Part shown: in pieces, positions 1 through 12,849 of the stretch
How positions within the stretch are numbered: the stretch's first letter is position 1
Layout: each line of letters starts with the position of its first letter
NCBI RefSeq assembly: GCF_025137375.1
Contig: NZ_CP073720.1
Location: forward strand, 6,162,501 to 6,226,500
DNA length: 64,000 bases
Direction: 5' to 3'
Origin: Dactylosporangium fulvum
Lineage (GTDB): Bacteria; Actinomycetota; Actinomycetes; Mycobacteriales; Micromonosporaceae
The notes under the pieces: model-generated
The model's input: only the letters and a program-made list of their open reading frames with translations
Database searches by the model: none
Told to the model about the DNA's origin: nothing
Position numbers and translations under genes: made by a program

Positions 1-2
1 AC

Positions 3-170
3 GACCAGCACCAGGCGATGTCGGCGGTGCGCCTCGCGCGACGGTTACGCACCAAGGCGTCCGGTGCCCCGATGCGCGGCTGGCCGGTGCAGTCGATGAC
101 CCCGATGACCGCCGACGGCGGCGCCCCGCTCACCGCCGACTCCCTGCAGGCCACCCCGGCCGACATGTAG
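3..170 (+). CDS. 3' end of an unidentified gene (partial)
   Basis: An open frame runs from the left edge to a TAG at 168-170 and would encode the last 55 or so residues of a protein whose start is outside the window. The visible tail is rich in Arg, Ala and Pro (it includes RLARRLRTK and ends in TPADM) and matches no family I know. It converges with mqnB, leaving only five bases between the two stops, as expected for a real gene end. In DNA this GC-rich a short open frame can arise by chance, so I hold it loosely. Confidence 0.35.
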   Translation, partial: DQHQAMSAVRLARRLRTKASGAPMRGWPVQSMTPMTADGGAPLTADSLQATPADM

Positions 171-175
171 GCGGC

Positions 176-844
176 TCAGGCCGCCAGGGCCGCGAACGCC
201 TCGCGGAGGCGGGCCAGGGCCTGCGGGATGCGCCACGCCGACCGGTCGCGGGGGCCGACCGCGTTGGAGATCGCGCGCAGTTCGCCGAACGCGACGCCCT
301 CGGCGGCCACGGCGACGCCGAAGCCCTCCATGCCCTCGGCGGCGGCTCCCGGCACCCGGGCCGCCAGCACCGCGGTCCGGGCCGCCGAACCGGTGGCCGT
401 CGTGACCGTGACGACCGGCGCCACGACCGCCCCGGGCAGTGCCGTGCGCAGTGCCGCCAGCAGCCGCTCGTCGGCCGTGCGCCGGCCCCGGCCGAAGCCG
501 AGGGTCTCGATGTCGATGAAGCCGTCGCCGTCCTCGGCGCCGAGATCCGCCGCGACGCTGCGGTCCGCGATGACGAGCCCGCCGACGTCGGCGCGCCCCG
601 CGAACCCGCCGCCGATGCCGGCGGACAGGACCGCGTCGAACGGCCGGCCCTCGCACTCGGCGCGGGTGAGCAGCCGGGCGGTGCCGGCGGCGGCCTCGGC
701 GGGGCCGACCCCACCGGCCACGACGACCACACGCCCGCCGGCGTCGTCCGGGCCCAGGCCCGCCAGCACGGCGGCCCGCTCGGGCTCGACCGCGGTCACG
801 ATCAGCACCCGCTCGAAGCCCGGCAGGCCCGGCAGCGCGCTCAC
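176..844 (-). CDS. mqnB: Futalosine hydrolase MqnB
   Basis: This 222-residue protein has the fold of nucleoside phosphorylases and MTA/SAH nucleosidases, and it matches futalosine hydrolase. That enzyme removes hypoxanthine from futalosine to give dehypoxanthine futalosine, step 3 of the alternative menaquinone route. Visible marks are the N-terminal strand VLIVTAVEPE, the glycine-rich GGVGPAEAAAGTA, the LSAGIGGGF segment, AEGMEGFGVA (residues 160-180, where the nucleosidase ribose-binding Glu lies) and the C-terminal ISNAVGPRDR. The GTG start overlaps the HAD stop by four bases (GTGA), so it is the last gene of the operon that begins at 8404. Its neighbours make PKS precursors, which suggests service to the cluster rather than housekeeping. 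Substrate specificity within the nucleosidases is inferred from family resemblance. Confidence 0.85.
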   Translation of the reverse strand: MSALPGLPGFERVLIVTAVEPERAAVLAGLGPDDAGGRVVVVAGGVGPAEAAAGTARLLTRAECEGRPFDAVLSAGIGGGFAGRADVGGLVIADRSVAADLGAEDGDGFIDIETLGFGRGRRTADERLLAALRTALPGAVVAPVVTVTTATGSAARTAVLAARVPGAAAEGMEGFGVAVAAEGVAFGELRAISNAVGPRDRSAWRIPQALARLREAFAALAA

Positions 845-1638
845 GACAGGTGGGGCCCGGGCGGGCCGACCAGGTCGAGGACCTGGCGCAGGCCACGCTC
901 GCCGGTGCGGTGCTCGGCGGGCAGGATGAAGCAGCGCAGGCCGGCCGCCGACGCACCGCCGTCGCGGGCCGGGTTGTCGCCGACCATGAGCGTCGCCCGC
1001 GGGTCGGCGCCGAGGTCCGCGCAGGCCTTGCGGAACAGCTCCGGGTCCGGCTTCTCGCGCCCCACCTCGAACGACAGCGCATAGGCGTCGACGAGGCCGC
1101 CGAGGCCGCGGTGCTCGACGTGTGCGCGGATGTCCCAGGCGATGTCGCTGACCACGCCGACGCGGATGCCCCGCTCGCGCAGGGCCCGCAGGACCGGCTC
1201 GGTGTCACCGTACGGAATCCAGGAGTCCGCGTCGAGCATCCGGGCGTGCGCGGCCGACTCGTGCCCGCGGAGGAAGTCGACGGCGCCGAACCAGGCGATC
1301 ATCGCCGCCCGGTGCCGCTCCGCGGACAGGTCCCGGCCCTGCTGCGCCGCGACGACCTCGGGCAGCTGGTAGGCGCGGACGAGGCCGGCCAGCGCGGCGT
1401 CGGCGGCGGCCGGGTCGTCGAGCGCGCCGGCCCGGCCGGTGTCGGCCGCCACCAGGCGCAGCCACTGCGCCGCGTCGACCATGCGGAACAGCGTGTTGGC
1501 GAAGTCGAAGAGCACGGCGCGCACCGGCGGTGGCGCCGCGGCCGAGTCCGCCGCGGCGACCTGGTAGGCCGTCGGCGTGTCGAAGAGCGTGTGGATCGGT
1601 GGCGGGCTGCCGGCCGGCACGGCGGCCCCGGTCACCAC
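841..1638 (-). CDS. HAD-superfamily hydrolase
   Basis: This 265-residue haloacid dehalogenase-like protein has motif I VLFDFANTLF near residue 43, motif II with Ser in VGVVSDIAWD, the motif III Lys in VGREKPDPELF and motif IV MVGDNPARDGGA. Motif I reads D-x-A rather than D-x-D: the nucleophilic Asp is kept but the second, acid/base Asp is Ala. That argues against an ordinary phosphatase. The cap helices lie around residues 60-150. The GTG start at 1638 overlaps the FAAL stop, and the gene also overlaps mqnB, so the three are translated together. A phosphatase-like step on a futalosine intermediate or acyl donor is possible, but the substrate is unknown. Confidence 0.75.
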   Translation of the reverse strand: MVTGAAVPAGSPPPIHTLFDTPTAYQVAAADSAAAPPPVRAVLFDFANTLFRMVDAAQWLRLVAADTGRAGALDDPAAADAALAGLVRAYQLPEVVAAQQGRDLSAERHRAAMIAWFGAVDFLRGHESAAHARMLDADSWIPYGDTEPVLRALRERGIRVGVVSDIAWDIRAHVEHRGLGGLVDAYALSFEVGREKPDPELFRKACADLGADPRATLMVGDNPARDGGASAAGLRCFILPAEHRTGERGLRQVLDLVGPPGPHLS

Positions 1639-3397
1639 GCCTTGGTCCCGCCGTCGGGCAGCAGGTCACGGCTGCGCTTGCGCTGCACCTTGCCGCTCGT
1701 CGTGCGGGGCAGTGCACCGGGGCGCAGGAGGATCAGGGAGTCGACGTGGAGCTGGTGCTCCTCGGCGACGGCACGGCGAACAGCGGACACCACGTCAGCG
1801 TAGCGGACCGCCGGCCCGTCGCCGGGCGCCGCCTCGTCGCGGGTGATCCGCACCTGGCGGGCGGTTTCGGCGACGACGCCCAGGTGCCGCCGCTCCTCGC
1901 CGTAGAGGAACGCCGCGACGAGGTTCGGCGCGATGGCCGGGTGACTGGTGCCGACGGTCAGCTCGAGGTCGGTCGGGTAGTGGTTGCGGCCGTCCACGAT
2001 GATCAGGTCGTCGATGCGTCCGAGCACGAAGAGCTGGTCGTCGCGGACGAAGCCGAGGTCGCCGGTGCGCAGGTAGGTGACGTCGGGCGCGCCGGCCAGC
2101 CGGCCGCTGAAGCGTGCGGCGGTGGCCTCCGGCTGCCGCCAGTACCCGGCCGAGACGCTGTCGCCGGCGACCCAGAGCTCGCCGGCGCGGCCCGCCTCGA
2201 GCGGGGCGGCCGTCTCCGGGTCGACGACGCGCACGTCGAGGTTCGCCGGGATCCGGCCGCAGCCGACGATCCGCCGGGACGGGCGGTCCGCGGCCGCCGG
2301 CAGGATCTCGCCGCGCTGCTCCAGTGCCTCGGCGTCGACGTCGACGCAGGCCGCGTCGCCGGGCCGGCGTGCGCCGGTGACGTACACGACCGCCTCGGCC
2401 AGGCCGTAGCACGGCCGGAAGCTGTCCGGGGCGAGGCCCGCGACGGCGAAGGCTTCGAGGAAGCCCGTGAGGGTGCCGTACCGCACCGGCTCGGCGCCGT
2501 TGAGCGCGAACCGCCACGACGACAGGTCGAGCCTCGCCCGCTGTTCCGGCGAGACCTTCTCGACGCACAGGTCGAAGGCGAAGTTCGGGGCGGACGAGAC
2601 GCGCCCGCGGAAGCGGCTGATCGCGTCGAGCCAGACGAAGGGCCGCATCAGCAGGGCCATCGGCGGCAGCAGGACCACCCGGCCGCCGTTGTAGAGGGCG
2701 CCGAGCAGCTGGGCCAGGCCCATGTCGTGGAAGATCGGCAGCCAGCTGACCACTTGGTACTCGTCGGCGGAGCACTCCGACGCACCGGTGTGGATCGCGA
2801 TGGCGGCCAGGTTTGCCAGCACGTTGCCGTGGCTGAGCACCACTCCCTTCGGCGCGCTGGTCGAGCCGGAGGTGTACTGCAGGAAGGCCGGATCCCCGCT
2901 CTGGACGCCCGGGTCGCGCCACAGCCCGCCCAGCCCGGCGGGCACGTCGGCGACGACGACGGGCTCGACCGCGCCGAGGTCCGCGAGGAGCGGCGAGGCG
3001 GCGTGCTCGGCGGTGGTGAGCACGACGGTGGGATCGGCGTCCTTGACGATGCCCTCGAGACGGCCGAGCGTCCGCCGTCCACCGTGGATGCCGTCGGGCG
3101 CCGGCGCCGGCACGGCGATCAGGCCCGCGTAGGCGCAGGCGAAGAACGCCACGACGAAGTCGATGCCGTTGGGCAGCATCAGCACGGCCCGGTCGCCGGG
3201 TGCGGCGACCTGCTGCAGCAGCGCCGCGGTGTCCCGGACCCGCTCCTCCAGTTCGGCGTACGTGAGGGTGGCCACCTCGTCGCCGTGGCTGTCGAGCTCG
3301 GTGCAGGCCGGGCTGTCCGCGCGCCGCACGACGTAGTGCCGCAGGATGTCGCCGAGTGTGTGCAGCTCCGGCCGGACGAGCAGTTCGTGGCGGGCGG

Positions 3398-3401
<4 letters not shown>
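1632..3401 (-). CDS. Fatty-acyl-AMP ligase (FAAL) loading the PKS-aminotransferase
   Basis: This 589-residue member of the ANL (adenylate-forming) superfamily should activate a carboxylic acid as acyl-AMP and hand it to a carrier protein. It shows the P-loop YTSGSTSAPKGVV (about residue 170), the FAAL-typical WLPIFHDMGL (about 225), PNFAFDLC, the YLRTGDLGF motif with FVLGRIDDLIIVDGRNHYP, and the C-terminal catalytic Lys in TTSGKVQRKR. The ATG at 3401 overlaps the stop of the PKS-aminotransferase by four bases. That protein begins with an ACP, so the pair works like a FAAL feeding an N-terminal ACP, as in mycosubtilin and iturin synthetases where the two are fused. The acid may be a fatty acid. 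Given the surrounding mqn genes, an aryl acid such as dihydroxynaphthoate cannot be excluded. Confidence 0.88.
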
Positions 3402-8404
<5,003 letters not shown>

Positions 8405-8453
8405 CGATCGCCTCCCCGCTGGTCGTTATCAAGCATGGGCGAGACCGGTTAAA

Positions 8454-8466
8454 AGAACGCCTAGTC
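8454..8466 (-). promoter_or_regulatory. Shared element upstream of the PKS-aminotransferase operon
   Basis: Read on the minus strand the sequence is GACTAGGCGTTCT, and the longer 16-base form is CTAGGCGTTCTTTTAA. Related elements precede the two other minus-strand megasynthase operons (33013-33025 and 42045-42060). It lies 50-62 bases upstream of the GTG at 8404. It could be a regulator site or part of the promoter. The match was found by eye only. Confidence 0.4.
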
Positions 8467-8527
8467 TGGCCGCCCGGGGGCGCGGCATGCCCGGCCCGAC
8501 AAGCACGCGGCGGGTACCGTTGGGCCA

Positions 8528-9274
8528 GTGAGCGTCGTCGAACCCCCACGCCCGCCGCGACGGCCGGGCCTGCCGATCGCCACCGTGATCGTGACCCTGG
8601 TGACCGTGCTCGGCGCCGCGGCACAGCTGCACGATCCGGACGTCCTGACCCGGTTCCGCCGCGACTATCCGGCGCTGCACGACGGCGAGTGGTGGCGCTG
8701 GTTCACCCCGATGCTGGTGCAGTCCGCCGGCTGGGGGCAGATCCTGTTCAACATCGGCTCCCTGATCGTCGTGGGTGTCATCGCGGAGCGGCGCTTCGGC
8801 ACGCTGCGGTGGCTGGTGCTGTACCTCGGGATCGGCCTGGCCGGCGAGGCGATCGGTGAGCGGCTCGACCCGACGGGCGCCGGCAACTCGCTCGCGGTCT
8901 GCGGTCTCGTCGGCGGCCTGGCCACCCTGCTGCTCCTGCGGCCGGGGCGCGCGACGCGCCCGCACACCTTCGTGGTGCCCTACTACGTCGCCTGTGTGGC
9001 CGGCCTCGGCTTCGGCGGCGTCGTCGGCGCCACCGTGGCCCCGACCGTCGTGCTGGTCGTGCTCAGCATCCTGTTGCGGGCGGAGCGCTACCGAGGTGTG
9101 GCGTTCGTGGCCGCGGTCGCCTCGCTGGTGACGGCCGGCCTGTTCGCGGCGGTGCCCGACCAGCACGGCATCGCGCTGGTCGCCGGCGCCTTGGCGGGCC
9201 TGCTGCTGACCCCGGCCGCCGGCCGCGCCGCACGCCCGGGCCGCACCGGAACAGCCGCGCCGGCCCGCAAGTGA
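8528..9274 (+). CDS. Rhomboid-family intramembrane protein
   Basis: This 248-residue protein has about six hydrophobic segments. Rhomboid hallmarks are DGEWWRWFTPMLVQ followed by ILFNIGSLIVVG (loop 1 and TM2), a GNSLAVCGLVGG segment in which Ser sits where the GxSG nucleophile is expected, and a C-terminal His in HGIALVAGALAG for the Ser-His dyad. The start is a GTG with no clear ribosome site. It is transcribed away from the PKS-aminotransferase operon across a 122-base gap and ends in a strong hairpin. Nothing ties it to the product. It could be a bystander, a membrane-protein quality-control protease or a cluster-associated self-protection factor. Confidence 0.75.
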   Translation: MSVVEPPRPPRRPGLPIATVIVTLVTVLGAAAQLHDPDVLTRFRRDYPALHDGEWWRWFTPMLVQSAGWGQILFNIGSLIVVGVIAERRFGTLRWLVLYLGIGLAGEAIGERLDPTGAGNSLAVCGLVGGLATLLLLRPGRATRPHTFVVPYYVACVAGLGFGGVVGATVAPTVVLVVLSILLRAERYRGVAFVAAVASLVTAGLFAAVPDQHGIALVAGALAGLLLTPAAGRAARPGRTGTAAPARK

Positions 9275-9289
9275 GCGGGCCGGCGCGGC
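9254..9289. terminator. Strong bidirectional hairpin between rhomboid gene and PPTase gene
   Basis: A perfect 15-base inverted repeat (9254-9268 with 9275-9289, GC only) encloses a six-base loop, AAGTGA, which contains the rhomboid stop codon. It sits between two converging genes, as expected for a shared transcription terminator. There is no U-tract, which is common in actinomycetes. Confidence 0.7.
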
Positions 9290-9301
9290 CGGGCCGGCGG
9301 G

Positions 9302-9979
9302 TCAGCCCGCGAACGCGGGCTGGCGGGCGGGAACCGCGATCCCGGTCAGGATCAGGCCGCGGCCGACGAGCCAGCGGCCGGTGAAGCCGGTGACCGTCAC
9401 GCCGCCGACGACCGGACCGGGCACCAGCAGCCGCGCGTCGAACGCCTCCCGCTCCGGGAGGAGCGTCACGGCCGCCTCGTGGAAGTCCAGCCACCGGTGG
9501 GTGAGCGGGTACCACGCCTTGAACACCGACTCCTTCACGCTGAACAGCAGCCGGTCCCAGTACACGGCCGGCAGCTCGCGGTGCAGCCGGTCCAGCTGCC
9601 GGCGCTCGGCGGGCAGCGAGATGCTGTCCAGGACGCCGTCGGGCAGCGGCCCGTGCGGCTCCGCGTCGACGCCCAGGGTCGTGAACTCCTCGTCCCGGGC
9701 CACGACCGCGGCCCGGTAGCCGGCGCAGTGCGTGATGGCCCCGACGACCCCGCCCGGCCACCGCGGCTCGCGCCGCGGACCGGCCGTGATCGGTGCGGGC
9801 GGGAAGCCCAGGGCGCCCAGCGCCTCGCGGGCGCACCGCCGTGCCGTGGCGAACTCGTCGCGGCGCTTGGCGACGGCGTTGCCGAGCAGCGCCTGCTCCT
9901 CCGGGAACAGCGGCGCCGGCCTCGTGTCGTCGAACGCCTCGACGGCCGACACCCCGGCCGGCAGCAGCTGCTCGATCAT
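9302..9979 (-). CDS. Sfp/EntD-type phosphopantetheinyl transferase
   Basis: This 225-residue enzyme transfers 4'-phosphopantetheine from CoA to carrier-protein serines. The family motifs are present: THCAGYRAAVV near residue 83, TLGVDAEPH (Mg-binding GxDxE) near 105 and FSVKESVFKAWYP (the KExxFK motif) near 150. An in-frame extension runs to 10288, but the ATG at 9979 is preferred because it forms an ATGA overlap with the ferredoxin stop and starts at the conserved N-terminus. It is the last gene of the run that begins at 12584. Its presence inside the cluster fits a need to activate the two PKS and two NRPS proteins. Confidence 0.9.
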   Translation of the reverse strand: MIEQLLPAGVSAVEAFDDTRPAPLFPEEQALLGNAVAKRRDEFATARRCAREALGALGFPPAPITAGPRREPRWPGGVVGAITHCAGYRAAVVARDEEFTTLGVDAEPHGPLPDGVLDSISLPAERRQLDRLHRELPAVYWDRLLFSVKESVFKAWYPLTHRWLDFHEAAVTLLPEREAFDARLLVPGPVVGGVTVTGFTGRWLVGRGLILTGIAVPARQPAFAG

Positions 9980-10284
9980 GACGGCACGGCCTGCGGGCCG
10001 TAGACCTCCACGCCGTCGCGGCTGCGGCGCACATGGATGCACTCGCCGGGGCATTCCTTGGCCGAGTCGATGACGTCCTGCGCCGCGACGAGCGGCACGA
10101 ACACTGCCTTGCCCGGCTCGTGGCGCAGCTCGCCGTCGTCGTCCTTGACGTAGGCGAGCCCGTCGACGTCGAGCTCGAACACGTCCGGCGCGTACTGCGC
10201 GCAGATCCCGTCCCCGGTGCACAGCCCCTGGTCGACCCAGACCTCGAGCTGCTCCTCCGGCATCGTCTCCGTGGTCATCCGCAC
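9976..10284 (-). CDS. Small single-cluster ferredoxin
   Basis: This 102-residue ferredoxin shows a cysteine pattern with CTGDGIC (residues 22-28) and a later ECPGECIHV, typical of the small 3Fe-4S/4Fe-4S ferredoxins of actinomycetes. It is acidic, as electron carriers usually are. The start could be the GTG at 10284 or the ATG at 10278, since both have purine-rich sites upstream. These ferredoxins often serve cytochromes P450, but no P450 gene is in the window. It lies between mqnE (38 bases away) and the PPTase. Likely clients are therefore the radical SAM enzymes MqnE and MqnC, or the iron-sulfur sugar 3-dehydratase at 52291. Confidence 0.88.
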   Translation of the reverse strand: MRMTTETMPEEQLEVWVDQGLCTGDGICAQYAPDVFELDVDGLAYVKDDDGELRHEPGKAVFVPLVAAQDVIDSAKECPGECIHVRRSRDGVEVYGPQAVPS

Positions 10285-10322
10285 TCACCTGCCTCGTCTT
10301 GTGGTTCGGTCGCGGGCACCGG

Positions 10323-11489
10323 TCAGACCCGCATCGGCTGGGGCGTCTCGCGCCGCTCGAGGTCGGGTCCGTCGAACTCGCGGATGATCTCGTAGCGGGT
10401 GTTGCGCTCGACCGGCCGGAAGCCGGCGTCGCGGATGAGGTCGAGCAGGCTCTCCCGGGTCATCTTGTCGGGAGTGCCGAAGTTGTCGGCGTCGTGGGTG
10501 ATCTTGTATTCGACGACCGAGCCGTCGATGTCGTCGGCCCCGTGGTTGAGCGCGAGCGAGGCGGTCTGCAGGCCGTGCATCACCCAGAACACCTTGACGT
10601 GCTGCACGTTGTCGAACAGCAGCCGCGACACGGCGAACGTCTTGAGCGCCTCGGCGCCGGTCGCCATCGTGGTGCGGCTCATCAGCTGGTTGCGGACCTT
10701 GCCGTCCCGCGAGTCGTGGAAGTCGTGCTGGTAGCGCAGCGGGATGAACACCCGGAAGCCGCCGGTCTCGTCCTGCAGCTCCCGCAGCCGCAGCACGTGG
10801 TCGACGCGGTGCCGGTGCTCCTCGATGTGGCCGTACAGCATCGTGCAGGGCGTCTTGAGACCCTTGGAGTGGGCGAGCCGGTGGATGCGCGACCAGTCCT
10901 CCCAGTGGGTGGCGTGGTCGACGATGTGCTGGCGGACCTCCCAGTCGAAGATCTCCGCGCCGCCGCCGGTCAGCGACTCCAGGCCGGCGTCGATGAGCTC
11001 GTCGAGCACGTCGGACGCGGGCAGGCCGGAGATGCGCTCGAACCAGTGGATCTCGGTGGCGGTGAACGCCTTGATCGCGACCGTCGGCGGCAGGGCCTCC
11101 TTCAGCGCGCGGATCGAGCGCGGGTAGTACCGCCACGGCAGCGTCGGGTGCAGGCCGTTGACGATGTGCAGCTCGGTGAGCTGCTCGGACTCCATCGCCT
11201 TGGCGAGGCGGACGGCGTCCTCGATCCGCATCGTGTAGGCGTCCTTCTCGCCCGGCTTGCGCTGGAACGAGCAGTAGGCGCACGACGCGGTGCACACGTT
11301 GGTCATGTTGAGGTGCCGGTTGACGTTGAAGTGGACGACGTCGCCGTTCTTTTTCGTCCGCACGTAGTGCGCCAGACCGCCGAGCCAGGCCAGGTCGTCG
11401 CACGCGTACAGCGCGAGGCCGTCCTCCCGGCTGAGCCGCTCGCCGGCGAGAACCTTCGCCTCGAGTTCACGCTTCAGACCCGTGTCCAC
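10323..11489 (-). CDS. mqnE: Aminodeoxyfutalosine synthase MqnE (radical SAM)
   Basis: This 388-residue radical SAM enzyme joins 3-[(1-carboxyvinyl)oxy]benzoate to the adenosyl part of SAM, giving 6-amino-6-deoxyfutalosine, step 2 of the futalosine route. It has the cluster motif CTASCAYCSF (CxxxCxxC, residues 61-70), preceded by NRHLNMTNVC, with SLTGGGAEIFD and PCTMLYGHIEE further on. These residues group it with MqnE rather than MqnC. The GTG start is six bases after GAGGAG. It lies 15 bases downstream of the EhpF-like adenylase gene and 38 bases upstream of the ferredoxin, so all are probably one transcript. Full length and all key cysteines suggest an active enzyme. Confidence 0.92.
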   Translation of the reverse strand: MDTGLKRELEAKVLAGERLSREDGLALYACDDLAWLGGLAHYVRTKKNGDVVHFNVNRHLNMTNVCTASCAYCSFQRKPGEKDAYTMRIEDAVRLAKAMESEQLTELHIVNGLHPTLPWRYYPRSIRALKEALPPTVAIKAFTATEIHWFERISGLPASDVLDELIDAGLESLTGGGAEIFDWEVRQHIVDHATHWEDWSRIHRLAHSKGLKTPCTMLYGHIEEHRHRVDHVLRLRELQDETGGFRVFIPLRYQHDFHDSRDGKVRNQLMSRTTMATGAEALKTFAVSRLLFDNVQHVKVFWVMHGLQTASLALNHGADDIDGSVVEYKITHDADNFGTPDKMTRESLLDLIRDAGFRPVERNTRYEIIREFDGPDLERRETPQPMRV

Positions 11490-11504
11490 ATTCCACTCCT
11501 CATC

Positions 11505-12584
11505 TCAGTAGAGCCCTTCCGGCGCGGCCGAGCTGATCTGCAACGGGCGCACGTTGGCGACGCCGTCGCACGGCCACAGGTCACCGGTGTCGATCCGGAC
11601 CGCCTGGTCGCGCTCCAGGATGTTGGGCAGGAACAGGTCGTCGTGCAGCACGGTGAGCCGGACCCGGCCGACGTCGCCGTAGGCGACCTGCCGCCGCGGG
11701 TCCTCCTTGTCGACGACGGCCATCGTGACCTGCGGATAGTTCGGCAGATACGGCAGGACGGCGCCGCCGTTCCCGGCGGGCAGCCCCATCGCGCAGCCGA
11801 AGGTGTTGCCGTACGTCATGCCGATGACGCCGCCGTCGAGGGCCTCGACGAACTCGGCGTACATCGCCGGGGTCAGCTGCGTGCCGCCGAGCCCGACGCC
11901 GTCGAGGGCGGCCACCAGCTCCGGCCGGCGGGCGATGAGCGCCTGGAGGATCGCGGGCGTCGTCTCGAGGTACTGCACCCGGCCCGTCTCCAGCACGTCG
12001 GTCATCTGCTCGATGGTGTGCTCGACGTACATGTTCATCTCGACGAGCCGGCTGTCGCGGATGAGCCGCTTGATCCAGCGCGGGTCGAGGTCCATGGTGT
12101 AGACCGTCGAGCCGAACAGCTCGGCGATCTGGCTGGCGCCGCGCCCGACGATGTGCGGCCCGCTCGGGCACGCGTAGAGCCAGGTGCGGCCGGACTCGAA
12201 GCCGCTCAGGCGCAGGCCCAGCAGGCGCCACGCGGTGTGGTGCTCGGCCATCGACTCGGTGTGGAAGATACGGCACGGCTTGCCGGTCGTGCCGCCGGAC
12301 TCCCAGATCCGCCCGGCCAGCGGGCGCGGGACGTCGGTCGGCACGAGCTGCACCGGGTCGAGGTCACGCAGCGTCGCGAGCGAGAACGGCTCGAACCGCG
12401 TCAGGTCCTCGTAGCGGGTGATGTCCAGGGGGTCGAAGCCCAGGTGCGGCCGGCGGGACAGCCAGTACGGGCTGCCGGTCTCCGGGTCGAAGTGGCGGCG
12501 GACCACCCGCCGGGTCCAGGCGTCGAGGTCTTCGGCCAGCCAGGCGTCGGTGAGCGCGGCGGCGGGTTCCATGACGGTTGTCAT
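11505..12584 (-). CDS. PaaK/EhpF-like aryl-acid adenylating enzyme lacking the C-terminal domain
   Basis: This 359-residue ANL protein resembles phenylacetate-CoA ligases. It has the P-loop ESGGTTGKPC (about residue 90), a substrate-pocket stretch ending TYGNTFGCAMG and the late VRIDTGDLWP near the C-terminus. The normal small C-terminal lid, with its hinge Asp/Lys and catalytic Lys, is missing, since the protein stops about 20 residues after DTGD. The phenazine enzyme EhpF is a known member built this way and is thought to adenylate an aromatic acid. The ATG at 12584 has AAGGA eight bases upstream, so the longer in-frame extension to 12740 is unlikely. It heads the operon with mqnE and shares a control region with mqnD. 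The most economical substrate is 1,4-dihydroxy-6-naphthoate, which is inference. Confidence 0.82.
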   Translation of the reverse strand: MTTVMEPAAALTDAWLAEDLDAWTRRVVRRHFDPETGSPYWLSRRPHLGFDPLDITRYEDLTRFEPFSLATLRDLDPVQLVPTDVPRPLAGRIWESGGTTGKPCRIFHTESMAEHHTAWRLLGLRLSGFESGRTWLYACPSGPHIVGRGASQIAELFGSTVYTMDLDPRWIKRLIRDSRLVEMNMYVEHTIEQMTDVLETGRVQYLETTPAILQALIARRPELVAALDGVGLGGTQLTPAMYAEFVEALDGGVIGMTYGNTFGCAMGLPAGNGGAVLPYLPNYPQVTMAVVDKEDPRRQVAYGDVGRVRLTVLHDDLFLPNILERDQAVRIDTGDLWPCDGVANVRPLQISSAAPEGLY

Positions 12585-12724
12585 CGGGGTCGTCCTTCGG
12601 TGCCGGAAGCGGTGGGCCCGGCCGGCGCGACCGGACACGGGACGCGGGCGGCCGGCGGACCGGTCCCGGGTGCCGGAACCGGGCACGACGGGCTGCCCTG
12701 CCCCGAATCGTGCCGCCGCGGAGA

Positions 12725-12744
12725 TTGGGGAATTCCCCACACTT
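12725..12744. promoter_or_regulatory. PimM-type PAS-LuxR operator in the adenylase/mqnD divergent region
   Basis: The perfect palindrome TGGGGAATTCCCCA (12726-12739) is followed by CACTT. It matches the known PAS-LuxR consensus CTVGGGAWWTCCCBAG at 14 of 16 positions. It lies about 105 bases before mqnD and 140 before the adenylase start, so it could serve both directions. A PAS-LuxR regulator of this family is encoded at 22171. The ACTT tail recurs at 51098 and 54900. Confidence 0.6.
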
Positions 12745-12849
12745 GATTCGCATCAATGGGCAGCGCCGGTCAGGTGGCGACGAAAAGTGCCGACCGGCTC
12801 TATTATTCGGACACGAATGGACCGGCGTTCGTCGATGGAGGGGCAGTTC

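Noticed and set aside
12585..12740. Longer N-terminus for the EhpF-like adenylase (start at 12740)
   Set aside because: The extension has no homology-like features, would run over the palindromic operator region, and the ATG at 12584 has a good ribosome site.
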